Shown here piece by piece: positions 24,941-34,613 of a stretch of 64,000 nt of DNA. The notes under the pieces are model-generated. The model searched no databases. It saw only the letters and a program-made list of their open reading frames with translations, and was not told the DNA's origin. Every line of letters starts with the position of its first letter. Within the stretch, counting starts at the first letter, position 1. The position numbers and the translations under genes were made by a program. Origin of the DNA: Winogradskyella sediminis (lineage in GTDB: Bacteria > Bacteroidota > Bacteroidia > Flavobacteriales > Flavobacteriaceae); NCBI RefSeq assembly GCF_003387355.1, contig NZ_QUNH01000005.1, forward strand, positions 21,464 through 85,463. The letters are read 5' to 3'.

Positions 24941-24972
24941 AACCAAGTATTAAGTATTCTCGATGCTTGGTT
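24941..24972. repeat. Hairpin before the VOC gene
   Basis: Arms AACCAAG / CTTGGTT, extended by TAT/ATG with one wobble, loop about 12 bases; 22 bases before the VOC ATG. Role unknown. Confidence 0.4.
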
Positions 24973-24994
24973 ACTATAAACTTAAATTAACTAT

Positions 24995-25351
24995 ATGCTA
25001 ACAGACATCAATCCAAAATTACCCATGCGTGATAAAAAAGTGACTCGAGAATTTTACTCAAACCAATTGGGTTTTAAGGAATTTGGTAGCACTGATTATG
25101 AAGGTTATTTAATGATGGAAAAAGATCGCGTTCAAATTCATTTCTTTGAATTTAAAGAAATTGACCCGAAAGAAAATTATGGACAAGTTTATATTAGAAC
25201 GAACCATATTGACGCATTTTATAAATCATTATTGGAAAAACGGACAAAAATTCACCCTAATGGAACATTGGAAATTAAACCTTGGGGACAAAAAGAATTT
25301 TCTATTCTTGATCCCGACAGTAATTTATTGACATTTGGCCAAGCTATCTAA
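24995..25351 (+). CDS. VOC-superfamily protein (bleomycin-resistance/glyoxalase-like)
   Basis: 118 residues, one VOC domain. PKLPMRDKKVTREFYSNQLGFKEFG is the first beta-alpha-beta unit; EGYLMMEKDRVQIHFFEF, VYIRTNHIDAFYKSL and KPWGQKEFSILDPDSNLLTFGQ give the remaining strands. The last motif is typical of the bleomycin-binding branch. Such proteins bind drugs or act as small metal enzymes; resistance is not proven. Located just after the decayed copy B of the inter-cassette element, so it may have arrived as a third cassette. Confidence 0.8.
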   Translation: MLTDINPKLPMRDKKVTREFYSNQLGFKEFGSTDYEGYLMMEKDRVQIHFFEFKEIDPKENYGQVYIRTNHIDAFYKSLLEKRTKIHPNGTLEIKPWGQKEFSILDPDSNLLTFGQAI

Positions 25352-25383
25352 ATTGAGTTCCTAATTAATAAAACCTGAATACA

Positions 25384-25569
25384 ATGAAAACCATATCTAA
25401 AAGAAAATCAGCGCTACTATTGTCAACTGGTATGTTGCTAATAGCAATATCACTAACAAGCACTAAATATCTAGAAGTACCCGATTTTGCAAAAGGTACT
25501 TGTATAGGCATTGGAATTGGGTTGTTACTTATCTCACTCTTTTTTAGCAATTATAAAAATAATAAGTAG
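25384..25569 (+). CDS. Small two-TM membrane protein
   Basis: 61 residues: short basic start (MKTISKRKS), TM1 at 9-27, KYLEVPDFAKG loop, TM2 at 38-55 (GIGIGLLLISLFF), basic tail. Similar tiny membrane proteins with a PDFxKG loop are common in Bacteroidetes; function unknown. 32 bases after the VOC gene on the same strand. The 240 bases that follow hold no recognisable gene. Confidence 0.6.
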   Translation: MKTISKRKSALLLSTGMLLIAISLTSTKYLEVPDFAKGTCIGIGIGLLLISLFFSNYKNNK

Positions 25570-25811
25570 TAAACAGCACAACAAACATGGTGAAAACGAT
25601 TGAAAAAACACCATAAAACTCTAAGAAGTTAAAATTAAGAAGCCAAACACAAACTTACATAACCAAGACTCTACATGTTACGTAAACTAATTTTATACTA
25701 GTAAACCGTTTCTAAGAGGTAATTATAGGGACAACAAGATGTTCTTGTATATGAAGTCTATAAGTTGAATGCTGTCTCAAAAAAAATTAAATAATCACAG
25801 TACTTCCTCCC

Positions 25812-26696
25812 TTATTTATCATGTCGTCTTTCTGCATAATCATAACCTTCTTGCCACCATTTTTCCATTAGGCGTTTGCTAAAAATTAAAGAATTTTCTG
25901 TGAGACTGGTTGGTGTGTAATACAAATTGAGCTTTACATTTTTATTGCGAGCTGCCAATTTTCCTATAATAATATCATTTCGCTCTACCTGATCTAACAA
26001 ATGTCCGAACAAGCTAATCATTAACGAAAACGGATTCTTTCCCAGCACTTTTTGCTTGCCTAAGGTTTCCGCCTCTAAAACAATAGCATCTACTTCTGTG
26101 GCACCGCGTTGTATAGCTTCTCTAATAGGAATTACAGAACCTAAACCACCATCTGCATACTCATAACCATCGACTTTTGCTAAAGACATAAACGGAATGT
26201 AATTACACGAAATCCATATCCAGTTACAAAATTCCTCATAAGAACACTCTTGTATCGATTTATATTCCACACGATTCATAGACAAATTAGATACCGTAAC
26301 TACCACGTCATGCTTTTCCTTTTTAATTTTTAAATACTCTTCATAAGTTACATTTTTCCGAATATGCTTGCGCAAGGCTTTACTTTCTCCAAAAGTGCGT
26401 TTACGTCTAATAAACTGCCATAAAGAATTTACAAAATCAATAGACACATACTCTCTATCTCCTTTTTTATGCTGCACGAATGGACTAATACTAAAAATAT
26501 TATGCTGCTGAACATTGGTAAAAATGTCGTAAAGTTTACCAATTTCGTTAACGGCTAAATGCGGAATTAAGAGACTTCCGGTTGAAGTTCCTAAAAACAT
26601 ATCGTAATTATGTTTTTCGCGTTCTATTAAGTATTGCGCAACACCTCCTGCAAATGCTCCTTTACTTCCTCCTCCGGATATCACTAATGCTCGCAT
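25812..26696 (-). CDS. Patatin-like phospholipase family protein
   Basis: 294 residues. Oxyanion hole GGGSKGAFAGG (8-18), nucleophile elbow G36-T-S38-T-G40 and catalytic D182 in ADGGLGS form the Ser-Asp dyad. No signal peptide is seen, so it is likely cytoplasmic or membrane-associated. Hydrolyses acyl esters of phospholipids; substrate unknown. Monocistronic. Confidence 0.88.
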   Translation of the reverse strand: MRALVISGGGSKGAFAGGVAQYLIEREKHNYDMFLGTSTGSLLIPHLAVNEIGKLYDIFTNVQQHNIFSISPFVQHKKGDREYVSIDFVNSLWQFIRRKRTFGESKALRKHIRKNVTYEEYLKIKKEKHDVVVTVSNLSMNRVEYKSIQECSYEEFCNWIWISCNYIPFMSLAKVDGYEYADGGLGSVIPIREAIQRGATEVDAIVLEAETLGKQKVLGKNPFSLMISLFGHLLDQVERNDIIIGKLAARNKNVKLNLYYTPTSLTENSLIFSKRLMEKWWQEGYDYAERRHDK

Positions 26697-26833
26697 GTTA
26701 TTATGGTTTATTTTATTTTATTCCTAATGGAATTCAGTTTTATTGTTTTCACTTCAAATAACAGCTTTATAATTCTATGCTATTATAATTCCTGTTAAGT
26801 TCTACTTTGAGATTTCATTACAATGTATAACGA

Positions 26834-28813
26834 CTACTCTTTTTCTAATTTTTTAGAAAATTCCTTAGCAAATTTTACAAGTCTCCAATTGTGATGAGAT
26901 TTCGCTATTTCAAGATTAGAAAGACACTTTTCGTTACAAGATTGTATTAAAGCCAGATAATTAAAAGCTTTTATTCTTACATCGGCATTATATTTTTGAT
27001 CTGTATAACGTACAAGTTCATCAAATAGTTCTTGTTTATTATCCGCTTCGTAATACGGTGTGTTTAGATTTAATACAATCCAGAGCATACGTACATTTTT
27101 ATCGCTAAACCCTTCAATATGTCTTGTTTTAGAAAGGTATTTAGAACGCTCTAGCGGAAAATTAACCCACAAATTATATAAAGCATTTTCTATAGTAACA
27201 TACGACTTATCATTGAGTAACGACTCGTAATCGGTTTTTATCGCTTCTGGAATTTTGGTAACATATTCCGAAATAGTCTGTCGAACTTTTAAGCTATTCT
27301 TAAACACCTGTGAAGTAACCAATGAAGGCATTTGCGATATCACTTTAATCTTTGCTTCATCAGAAACATAATATTTAAGATATTCTGCACATTTAGATGT
27401 TTTAGCTTCGCAGTCAACCATAGCATATTCATTGATAAAACTCGATTGTTGTTTTAAAATTGCAAATGCTTCTTCGTAAGGAAAAGCTTTGTTTTTAATC
27501 CAAAAACTTACAAAGTAAGATAAGGATTGTCCGTATAAATTTTCAACTTCAGCAATAAAATTAGAAGTATCTACACTAGCGAATTGATATTTTTTTAGAT
27601 AATTCTTCACGGCTTTTTTAAACACCTCATCACCAACAGCACTTCTTAACGCATGTAAAACCCACGCTCCACGTTGATAAAACGTTAAACTACTCGATTT
27701 AGGATCTAAAAGCGAGGTACCATTACCGGACAAATCTTGTCTGCTAAGTTCTATAATAGACTGCAACAGTTTAAAATTGAAATAGTCTTCACCAAACACT
27801 TCGCGCTCTGCTAATAGCGCATAATAGGTAGCAAAACCTTCTTGCAACCAATGGTGCTCTCCAGAACTTGCTGTTACCAAATCTCCAAACCATTGATGTG
27901 CTAATTCGTGCGCATTTACATTTACGTAATTTTTATCGTTAAAACCAATTGCATCAACCATAAAAGCATCTGAAAAAATAGTGACGCTCGTATTTTCCAT
28001 ACCTGCATATAGAAAATCGTGAACAGGAACTTGTTTATAGATTTGCCATGGATAAGCAAAACCTATTTCTTCTTCCAAAAAATCGAACATTTTTTTAGAA
28101 TAACGATACGTGGGCTCCACTTTTAAAGAATCTTCTGGATAGAAGTAATACTCGAGAGAAACTCCGCTGTTTGAAGTTTCGGTCTTTTTATGATACCTCC
28201 CATATACAAAAGCTAATAAATAACTAGAAATTGGTTTTTGCATGGTATAAGACACTTTTTCTTGTCCGTTTGGCAAAAGAATGTCATCTGTTTTAATACC
28301 GTTTGCAATAAAATTATATTCGGAATCCTTAATTGCACTGAGATTAAATATCATTTTATCATTTACATCATCTAAACTAGGAAACCAATGACTTGTATAT
28401 TTTCCTTGGCCTTGCGTCCAAACTTGTGGTTCGTTTTCACGTTGCAAAAAATACAAAGCTTGTTTAGGCTTTACAACATAGTCTAATGAAATAATATAGG
28501 ATGAGTTTTTTTTAAACTGATAAGCAAAATAGATTTTTTGATTGTGATAAGTGTAGTTTAATTGTTTTGCTTCAGCATTAGTCTCACCTACTCTAATCTC
28601 TACATTATTAAAACTCATATTAACGGCATCAAGAAAAATAGAGTCTACAGATTTTAAAATATCGAGATGATAACTTACTTTCCCTTTAACTTTAGACGAA
28701 TCTACCATAATATTAAGTAGAGCGTCCGCTCTTTTAAAATCAACATATTCAGTTTGTTGCGCATAAGACAAACTGACAATACAGAAACAAAACGCAATAA
28801 AAAATTTCTTCAT
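26834..28813 (-). CDS. M1-family metallopeptidase (aminopeptidase)
   Basis: 659 residues from ATG at 28813; the upstream ATG at 28849 would bury the signal peptide (MKKFFIAFCFCIVSLSYAQ). The exopeptidase motif is present as YAGMEN (269-274) and zinc binding as H302-E-L-A-H306 with E325 18 residues on. C-terminal helical domain. Exported; probably releases N-terminal residues from peptides in the periplasm or outside. It has no type IX sorting tail. Confidence 0.93.
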   Translation of the reverse strand: MKKFFIAFCFCIVSLSYAQQTEYVDFKRADALLNIMVDSSKVKGKVSYHLDILKSVDSIFLDAVNMSFNNVEIRVGETNAEAKQLNYTYHNQKIYFAYQFKKNSSYIISLDYVVKPKQALYFLQRENEPQVWTQGQGKYTSHWFPSLDDVNDKMIFNLSAIKDSEYNFIANGIKTDDILLPNGQEKVSYTMQKPISSYLLAFVYGRYHKKTETSNSGVSLEYYFYPEDSLKVEPTYRYSKKMFDFLEEEIGFAYPWQIYKQVPVHDFLYAGMENTSVTIFSDAFMVDAIGFNDKNYVNVNAHELAHQWFGDLVTASSGEHHWLQEGFATYYALLAEREVFGEDYFNFKLLQSIIELSRQDLSGNGTSLLDPKSSSLTFYQRGAWVLHALRSAVGDEVFKKAVKNYLKKYQFASVDTSNFIAEVENLYGQSLSYFVSFWIKNKAFPYEEAFAILKQQSSFINEYAMVDCEAKTSKCAEYLKYYVSDEAKIKVISQMPSLVTSQVFKNSLKVRQTISEYVTKIPEAIKTDYESLLNDKSYVTIENALYNLWVNFPLERSKYLSKTRHIEGFSDKNVRMLWIVLNLNTPYYEADNKQELFDELVRYTDQKYNADVRIKAFNYLALIQSCNEKCLSNLEIAKSHHNWRLVKFAKEFSKKLEKE

Positions 28814-29124
28814 AAAATTAAATGAGTCAAGAATAAGACCAAAATACACAATTCAACTCTTATATCACAAAAACTCAATTCTTAAAATAATATTACCGTC
28901 GATAGATCGCAATTCTATAACTATACCAAATTACACTTTCGGTTTAGTCTTACTAAAAAATTGTTCTCATATACAATAGCAGAAGTTTTACTATAAATTA
29001 TGCACTAAATACAACCTTTTAATACAACTGACAATTATCATTTTCTAAACTAATTTTATATGTATATTTGCTGAAACGCGTTTTTAATCACCTACACACC
29101 AGCCCTTTTACTTAAACAAAATCT
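28814..29124. other. 311-bp divergent intergenic region
   Basis: Lies between the M1 peptidase and the acyltransferase operon. It contains the + strand box at 29063-29070; no gene, hairpin or clear minus-strand box was seen. Confidence 0.6.
29063..29070 (+). promoter_or_regulatory. Putative -7 element (TATATTTG) of the acyltransferase/ACP operon
   Basis: Exact TAnnTTTG, 54 bases before the ATG at 29125. Confidence 0.55.
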
Positions 29125-29736
29125 ATGGATGCAAACCTATTTGAAATTGGATATTATGGTGACACCGAATTAAAGTCACTTGGATTTAAATCTTTGGGGA
29201 CAAACGTAAAAATCGCTAAAAACTGTTTAATTGTAGGTATTCCTAATATTTCAATTGGAAGTAATGTTATTATTGACTCGTTTTGCTCCATTATTGTGCC
29301 CGGAGAAGGGTATTTAAATATTGGATCTTATACTCATATCGCATCTTATTGTCACCTATTGGCCTCTGATGGTATTGAGCTTCGGGATTATTGCGGATTA
29401 TCTCAAGGTGTTAAAATATACAGTAAGACAGACGATTATTCCGGACACTCATTAACCAACCCAACAATTCCAAATGCCTTTAAAATCATGAAAAAAGGCC
29501 GTGTTGCGCTTGGAGAACACACTATTATTGGTGCAGGATGCGTAATACTTCCTAACGTTTCAATTGGAGAAGGCACATCGGTTGGTGCTCTTTCGTTGGT
29601 CAGCTCAAATTTAGATACCTGGACCATCTACTTTGGAAACCCATTAAAAAGACTTTCTAAACGTTCTAAAAAGCTCTTAGATAAAAAGCAAGAATTTCTG
29701 GAAGGATTAGAACACTACAAGACTTCAGATTTATAA
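29125..29736 (+). CDS. Left-handed beta-helix acyltransferase (hexapeptide repeat)
   Basis: 203 residues. Hexapeptide repeats run from about 25 to 175 (for example ISIGSNVIIDSFCSI, HTIIGAGCVILPNVSIGEGTSVGALSLV), with the usual loop insertion near 105-125 and the YFGNPLKRLSKR end typical of the WbbJ/maltose O-acetyltransferase group that acts on sugars. Starts an operon-like row of five genes with acyl carrier protein and amidating enzymes, so the acyl donor may be acyl-ACP rather than acetyl-CoA (inference). Confidence 0.82.
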   Translation: MDANLFEIGYYGDTELKSLGFKSLGTNVKIAKNCLIVGIPNISIGSNVIIDSFCSIIVPGEGYLNIGSYTHIASYCHLLASDGIELRDYCGLSQGVKIYSKTDDYSGHSLTNPTIPNAFKIMKKGRVALGEHTIIGAGCVILPNVSIGEGTSVGALSLVSSNLDTWTIYFGNPLKRLSKRSKKLLDKKQEFLEGLEHYKTSDL

Positions 29737-29890
29737 ACAACTTTTTAGCCCAAGCGTTAACTAACTTATGAACAATAATTTAGAATAACTTATCTCTAAA
29801 CTTCTAAAACCATTTAAAGAAAAACAATAAGTTTACACTTCATAATTGATATTGACATAGTTCTAGAAAACAGATAACAACACTACTATA

Positions 29891-30142
29891 ATGCATATAG
29901 ATACGGAACGAAGAACCAAAGTAAGAAATTACATTATTGAATCTACTTTTGATGATGTAGAAAAAATAAAGGATGATACGCTTATATTTGAAGAAGGTAT
30001 TCTCGACTCCATGGGCTTACTATTTTTAATTGAATTTTTACAAGAAGAGTTCAACTTAACAACTAATGATGAAGAGTTGGTTGTAGAAAATTTTCAGTCC
30101 ATCAATAATATCCTAACATTTATAGAGAGTAAAACGCCTTAA
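29891..30142 (+). CDS. Acyl carrier protein
   Basis: 83 residues. Phosphopantetheine site is S40 in LDSMGLLFLIEFL, with three more helices around it. Sequence is unlike the FabF-type housekeeping ACP (no GADSLD), so it is a dedicated ACP. Followed after 19 bases by the amidotransferase gene, and an AMP-forming ligase that could charge it lies three genes on. The 154 bases upstream contain no recognised gene. Confidence 0.88.
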   Translation: MHIDTERRTKVRNYIIESTFDDVEKIKDDTLIFEEGILDSMGLLFLIEFLQEEFNLTTNDEELVVENFQSINNILTFIESKTP

Positions 30143-30161
30143 TTAACTTTTTTTCTAAAGT

Positions 30162-32138
30162 ATGTGTGGGATTACCGGCTTTTATAATTTTAATACTAAT
30201 ACCAACAACAAGGTTACTACGCTAAAGCAAATGCTTACAAGGATTAAGCATAGAGGACCTGATGAAAGTGGTATCTATATCTCTAATAATATTGGTCTCG
30301 GTAGTGTACGTCTCAGCATCGTTGATTTGGAGACCGGTACCATGCCGCTTTCTAACCATGATGATTCTTTATGGATAGTTTTTAACGGTGAAATATTTAA
30401 CCATATTGAACTTAGAGAAGAACTTTTAGCTCAAAACCATACATTTAAAACCCAAAGCGATACTGAAGTCTTGGTGCACCTATACGAAGCCTATGGACCA
30501 GCATTTCTAAACAAATTAAATGGTCAATTCGCCATAGCTATTTGGGACAAAAACAAGCAAGAGTTATTTTTAGCGCGAGATCGTGTTGGCATTAGACCTT
30601 TGTTTTATACTACAATCAACAATGCCTTTGTCTTTGCTTCAGAAATAAAATCGTTTTTAGAGTTTCCAGAATTTAGTCCTAAACTTTCAGCTAAAGCTTT
30701 ATCAGAATATTTCACCTTTTGGACGACTATAGGCTCTAACACAGCATTTACAGATGTACACGAATTGCCTCCTGGCAGTTACATGCAGTTATCTTCTAAT
30801 TCTAAAACCATAAAAACATATTGGGAATTACCACTAAGCACACCAGAAAATTATAAATATAAAACGGTTAGTGAAGCAGCAGAAACATTCGAAACCCTAT
30901 TTACCGATGCTGTTAAATTACGACTTAGAGCTGATGTGCAAGTTGGCGCCTATTTAAGCGGAGGATTAGATTCTAGCATAACCACGTCTTACATAAAAAA
31001 GCTTTCACCAAAGCAGCTCCATACATTCTCTATGGGCTTTACAGACAAGGTATTTGACGAATCAGATTTTCAAAATACAGCAAAAGATTATTTTAAAACC
31101 CAACACACCAGCATTACCTGTAGTCCTAAAGCTATCTCAGACAACTTTAAAGCGGTTGTTTGGCATTCTGAAGCTCCGTTACTTCGAACTGCACCTACAC
31201 CAATGCATCTATTAGCAAAAAGCGTAAAAGAGCATCATATTAAAGTCGTAATCACTGGCGAAGGAGCCGACGAACTTTTTGGTGGCTATAATATTTTCAA
31301 AGAAACAAAAATTAAGCACTTTTGGGCTAAGGATCCAAAATCGAAATACCGCCCTTTACTTCTCAAAAAACTCTATCCTTACATTCCGCAAATCAGTAAA
31401 GCGAACAACGCGATATTAAAACTGTTTTTTAGATATAAATTGAATGAAACAAAGTCGCCTATTTATTCACATTTATTACGATGGAATAATACTTCTCGAC
31501 TCAAAAACTACCTCTCTAAAAACTACAAAAGCGCTATCCAAGATCACCACCCAATTAAGGACATAGAAATGCAATTAGAAACAAAATTTAAAAACCTCGA
31601 TTATTTGAGCAAAGCACAATGGATAGAGTTCAACTTTTTTATGTCTAAATACTTATTAGCTGCGCAAGGAGACCGAATGGCTATGGCAAATTCAATAGAA
31701 GGTCGCTATCCTTTTTTAGACCACAGAATTATAGAATTTTGTATGAGCCTACATCCCGATTTAAAACTAAATGGACTCAATGAAAAGTATCTTTTAAAAA
31801 AAATTGTGAAAGGTAAATTACCAGAATCTATTGTTAACAGGTCTAAACAAGCTTATAGAGCACCAATACAAAGTGTGTTTTTTTCTAAACATATGCCTCC
31901 ATATCTAACTTTGATGCTCTCGGATAAAAAAATTAACGAATTTGGTATTTTTAACGCTACCTACGTCAATCAACTAAGAAAAAAAATGACCGTAAACAAA
32001 CAGGTTTCAGAAATTGACAATATGGCCATAACGGCCGTTTTATCGACTCAAATATTATACGATTTATTCATTTTAAAATCCATACCAGCATTGCAAAAAC
32101 ACGAACTTGTAGTGCTAAATAAAACCATAATAGATTAA
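30162..32138 (+). CDS. asnB: Asparagine synthase (glutamine-hydrolysing)-like amidotransferase
   Basis: 658 residues. Nucleophile C2 right after the initiator Met (MCGITGF), glutaminase domain 2-210 with RGPDESG and FNGEIFN, then the ATP-pyrophosphatase domain with SGGLDSS (266-272) and TGEGADELFGGY. Makes an amide from a carboxylate with glutamine nitrogen. In this context (ACP, ligase, acyltransferase) it may amidate a sugar acid or carrier-bound acid, as related enzymes do in exopolysaccharide and O-antigen clusters, rather than make asparagine. Confidence 0.85.
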   Translation: MCGITGFYNFNTNTNNKVTTLKQMLTRIKHRGPDESGIYISNNIGLGSVRLSIVDLETGTMPLSNHDDSLWIVFNGEIFNHIELREELLAQNHTFKTQSDTEVLVHLYEAYGPAFLNKLNGQFAIAIWDKNKQELFLARDRVGIRPLFYTTINNAFVFASEIKSFLEFPEFSPKLSAKALSEYFTFWTTIGSNTAFTDVHELPPGSYMQLSSNSKTIKTYWELPLSTPENYKYKTVSEAAETFETLFTDAVKLRLRADVQVGAYLSGGLDSSITTSYIKKLSPKQLHTFSMGFTDKVFDESDFQNTAKDYFKTQHTSITCSPKAISDNFKAVVWHSEAPLLRTAPTPMHLLAKSVKEHHIKVVITGEGADELFGGYNIFKETKIKHFWAKDPKSKYRPLLLKKLYPYIPQISKANNAILKLFFRYKLNETKSPIYSHLLRWNNTSRLKNYLSKNYKSAIQDHHPIKDIEMQLETKFKNLDYLSKAQWIEFNFFMSKYLLAAQGDRMAMANSIEGRYPFLDHRIIEFCMSLHPDLKLNGLNEKYLLKKIVKGKLPESIVNRSKQAYRAPIQSVFFSKHMPPYLTLMLSDKKINEFGIFNATYVNQLRKKMTVNKQVSEIDNMAITAVLSTQILYDLFILKSIPALQKHELVVLNKTIID

Positions 32139-32160
32139 CCATATTGCAAAAACATTCATT

Positions 32161-33141
32161 ATGACCACAGCACGTAAACCTTTTTCAAAAGATATTTTAC
32201 ACCTCGAAAATATAGATACCGTTTGCAATGACATTATTAGCAAATTAAAAAATGATGTGGCTCGTAAACTACAACGTAGAGGTGCTGTAATTGGTATAAG
32301 TGGAGGTATCGATTCTTCCGTGTGTATGGCGTTATCTGCAAAAGCCTTTGGCCCCAATAAAGTGACTGCCATTATGCTACCCGAACAAGATTCTAGTGAC
32401 GACAGTCGATTACTTGCCGAAAAATTAGCTACAAAATTTAATGTTACAGATACTATAGTTGAAGATATCACCAAAGCTTTAGATGGTTTTGGATGTTACC
32501 AGAGACGAGACGACGCCATCTCAAGAGTTATAACCAGTTTTGACCCTACCGTGGATAAAGCAAAAATTGAAATTAAGCAATCGGCAGCATCTCACTTACC
32601 ACCTGCTTTTTCAGTTACAGTTATAAAACCTAACGGAGAAATCATTAGCAAGCTCTTACCTGTAAAAGAATACCTTCAAATTGTAGCATCTACAAACTTT
32701 AAACAACGCAGTAGAATGAGTATGCTGTATTACCATGCAGAACGCTTACATTATGCCGTTATTGGTACACCAAACAAACACGAAGTTGAACAAGGCTTTT
32801 TTGTAAAATATGGAGATGGTGGAGCAGACATCATGCCTATCGGACACTTATATAAAACACAGGTTTACCAATTAGCACATCATTTAGGTGTACCTCAAGA
32901 AATCATTGACAGAACACCAACAACAGACACTTACACAGCAGAGCAAACCCAAGAAAATTTCTTTTATCAAATGCCTTTTGAAGAGATGGACCTTATTTGG
33001 TATGGTTGGGAACATCAGTATCCTGCTGACGAAGTCGCTAAGGTTATGGGCAAAACCACTGAGGATATAGAAAATATTTATAAAAACTTTGAACGCAAAA
33101 GAAAAACTACTGAATATTTAAGAATGCGTCCCATATTCTAA
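32161..33141 (+). CDS. nadE: NAD synthase-like ATP-dependent amide synthase
   Basis: 326 residues. Adenine-binding P-loop SGGIDSS (47-53), GTPNKHEVEQGFFVKYGDGGADIMPIG and LYKTQVYQLA all fit ammonia-dependent NadE. There is no glutaminase domain. It is longer than the usual roughly 265-residue enzyme and sits in a biosynthetic operon, so it could be a paralogue working on another substrate or receiving ammonia from the neighbouring amidotransferase; by sequence alone true NAD synthase is equally possible. Spacing 22 bases upstream, 11 downstream. Confidence 0.8.
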   Translation: MTTARKPFSKDILHLENIDTVCNDIISKLKNDVARKLQRRGAVIGISGGIDSSVCMALSAKAFGPNKVTAIMLPEQDSSDDSRLLAEKLATKFNVTDTIVEDITKALDGFGCYQRRDDAISRVITSFDPTVDKAKIEIKQSAASHLPPAFSVTVIKPNGEIISKLLPVKEYLQIVASTNFKQRSRMSMLYYHAERLHYAVIGTPNKHEVEQGFFVKYGDGGADIMPIGHLYKTQVYQLAHHLGVPQEIIDRTPTTDTYTAEQTQENFFYQMPFEEMDLIWYGWEHQYPADEVAKVMGKTTEDIENIYKNFERKRKTTEYLRMRPIF

Positions 33142-33152
33142 AACTGTCGCCA

Positions 33153-34613
33153 ATGAACGTTTTTGACCATCTTTTTGATTCCTCTAAGACCCTTGATAAA
33201 GATTTTTTACTAAGCTCTAAAGAAACGGTATCATTCGAAAAAATCTATAATGAGAGTTTAAAAATAGCATCCTATTTAAAGCAAAACCAAGGAGAAAATA
33301 AGCATATTACTCTTATCAGTGCTAATTCCGTGTTTTTTATAACTGCGTACTTAGGCATTTTAAAATCGGGAAATATCTGTGTCCCCTTAAATTTCGCTAT
33401 AGAACAAGAAAATTTAGATGAAATTTTAAGTACAACCGAAAGTACTACAGTATTCATCTCTAAACCTTTGCAAAGAAAATTAGAAATTTGTTCTACTATT
33501 GCTATCATAGATGAAGAAAAAACCGCAGCGATTTTAGAGCATCAAACTATCCTTGACTTTAATATAGATTTTAATCACCAACGTATCGCAGAAATTATTT
33601 TTACTTCGGGCTCAACAGGACACCCCAAAGGTGTAATGCTTAGCCATCAAAATATTATAGCCAACACAGACTCCATAATTTCATATTTAAAACTAACCTC
33701 TAAAGACATTATGTGCGTGGTACTACCGTTCTTTTACTGCTATGGTTTATCATTATTACACACACATCTAAAAGTGGGAGGCGCTTTAGTTCTCAATAAC
33801 AGTTTTATTTTTTTAGGATCAGTAATTAAGGACTTAAAAGCATATAAATGCACAGGTTTCGCTGGTGTTCCTAGTCATTTTCAAATATTATTAAAAAAGT
33901 CAAAAACGTTTAAAACCGAAACATTTCCAGATTTAAGATATGTCACGCAAGCTGGAGGAAAATTACATCCCATGTATATTAATGAGTTTGGGGAGGCCTT
34001 TCCAACTAAAGCATTTTTCGTAATGTATGGTCAAACCGAAGCTACTGCACGCTTATCGTATTTAGCACCAGAATTTATTAAAACAAAAACCAGCTCTATA
34101 GGAAAAGCCATTCCTAATGTAGAATTAAAAATAGTAAACGCCAAAGGTGAACCTGCTGCGATTGACGAAGAAGGTGAACTTTTAGCTCGTGGAGAAAATA
34201 TAATGGTAGGCTACTTTAAAGACACTGAAAGCACTAATAACACAATTACAAATAACTGGTTGCACACAGGTGATTTAGCCACCATGGACCAAGATGGATT
34301 TATCTATGTTGTCGCTAGAAAAAAAGAAATTATTAAAGTTGGAGGAAAAAGGGTAAGTCCAAAAGAAATTGAAGATGTTATTCTCGCCATTCCAGAAGTC
34401 GAAGATTGTATGATTACAGGTTTTGACGACGAACTTTTAGGAGAAGCAATACTTGCAACAATCGTCATTACAGACGTTAATAAAGAGAAACACATGAAAG
34501 ATAAAATTCTCAAAGAGTGCTCTAATCATTTATCTGCTTATAAACTACCACAAAAAATTGAATTTGTCAATACAATAAAATTAACCGCTACAGGAAAAAA
34601 GAGTATCAAATAA
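33153..34613 (+). CDS. AMP-forming acyl-CoA/acyl-ACP synthetase
   Basis: 486 residues, ANL superfamily. Phosphate loop FTSGSTGHPKGVMLSH (about 149-164), MYGQTEATARLSYL, TGDLATMDQDGFIYVVARKKEIIKVGGKRVSPKEIE and the catalytic C-terminal Lys in TATGKKS. Activates a carboxylic acid as adenylate. The nearby dedicated ACP is the natural acceptor (inference). Last gene of the operon. Related ligases accompany ACP and asparagine-synthase-like proteins in exosortase-associated polysaccharide loci. Confidence 0.88.
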   Translation: MNVFDHLFDSSKTLDKDFLLSSKETVSFEKIYNESLKIASYLKQNQGENKHITLISANSVFFITAYLGILKSGNICVPLNFAIEQENLDEILSTTESTTVFISKPLQRKLEICSTIAIIDEEKTAAILEHQTILDFNIDFNHQRIAEIIFTSGSTGHPKGVMLSHQNIIANTDSIISYLKLTSKDIMCVVLPFFYCYGLSLLHTHLKVGGALVLNNSFIFLGSVIKDLKAYKCTGFAGVPSHFQILLKKSKTFKTETFPDLRYVTQAGGKLHPMYINEFGEAFPTKAFFVMYGQTEATARLSYLAPEFIKTKTSSIGKAIPNVELKIVNAKGEPAAIDEEGELLARGENIMVGYFKDTESTNNTITNNWLHTGDLATMDQDGFIYVVARKKEIIKVGGKRVSPKEIEDVILAIPEVEDCMITGFDDELLGEAILATIVITDVNKEKHMKDKILKECSNHLSAYKLPQKIEFVNTIKLTATGKKSIK

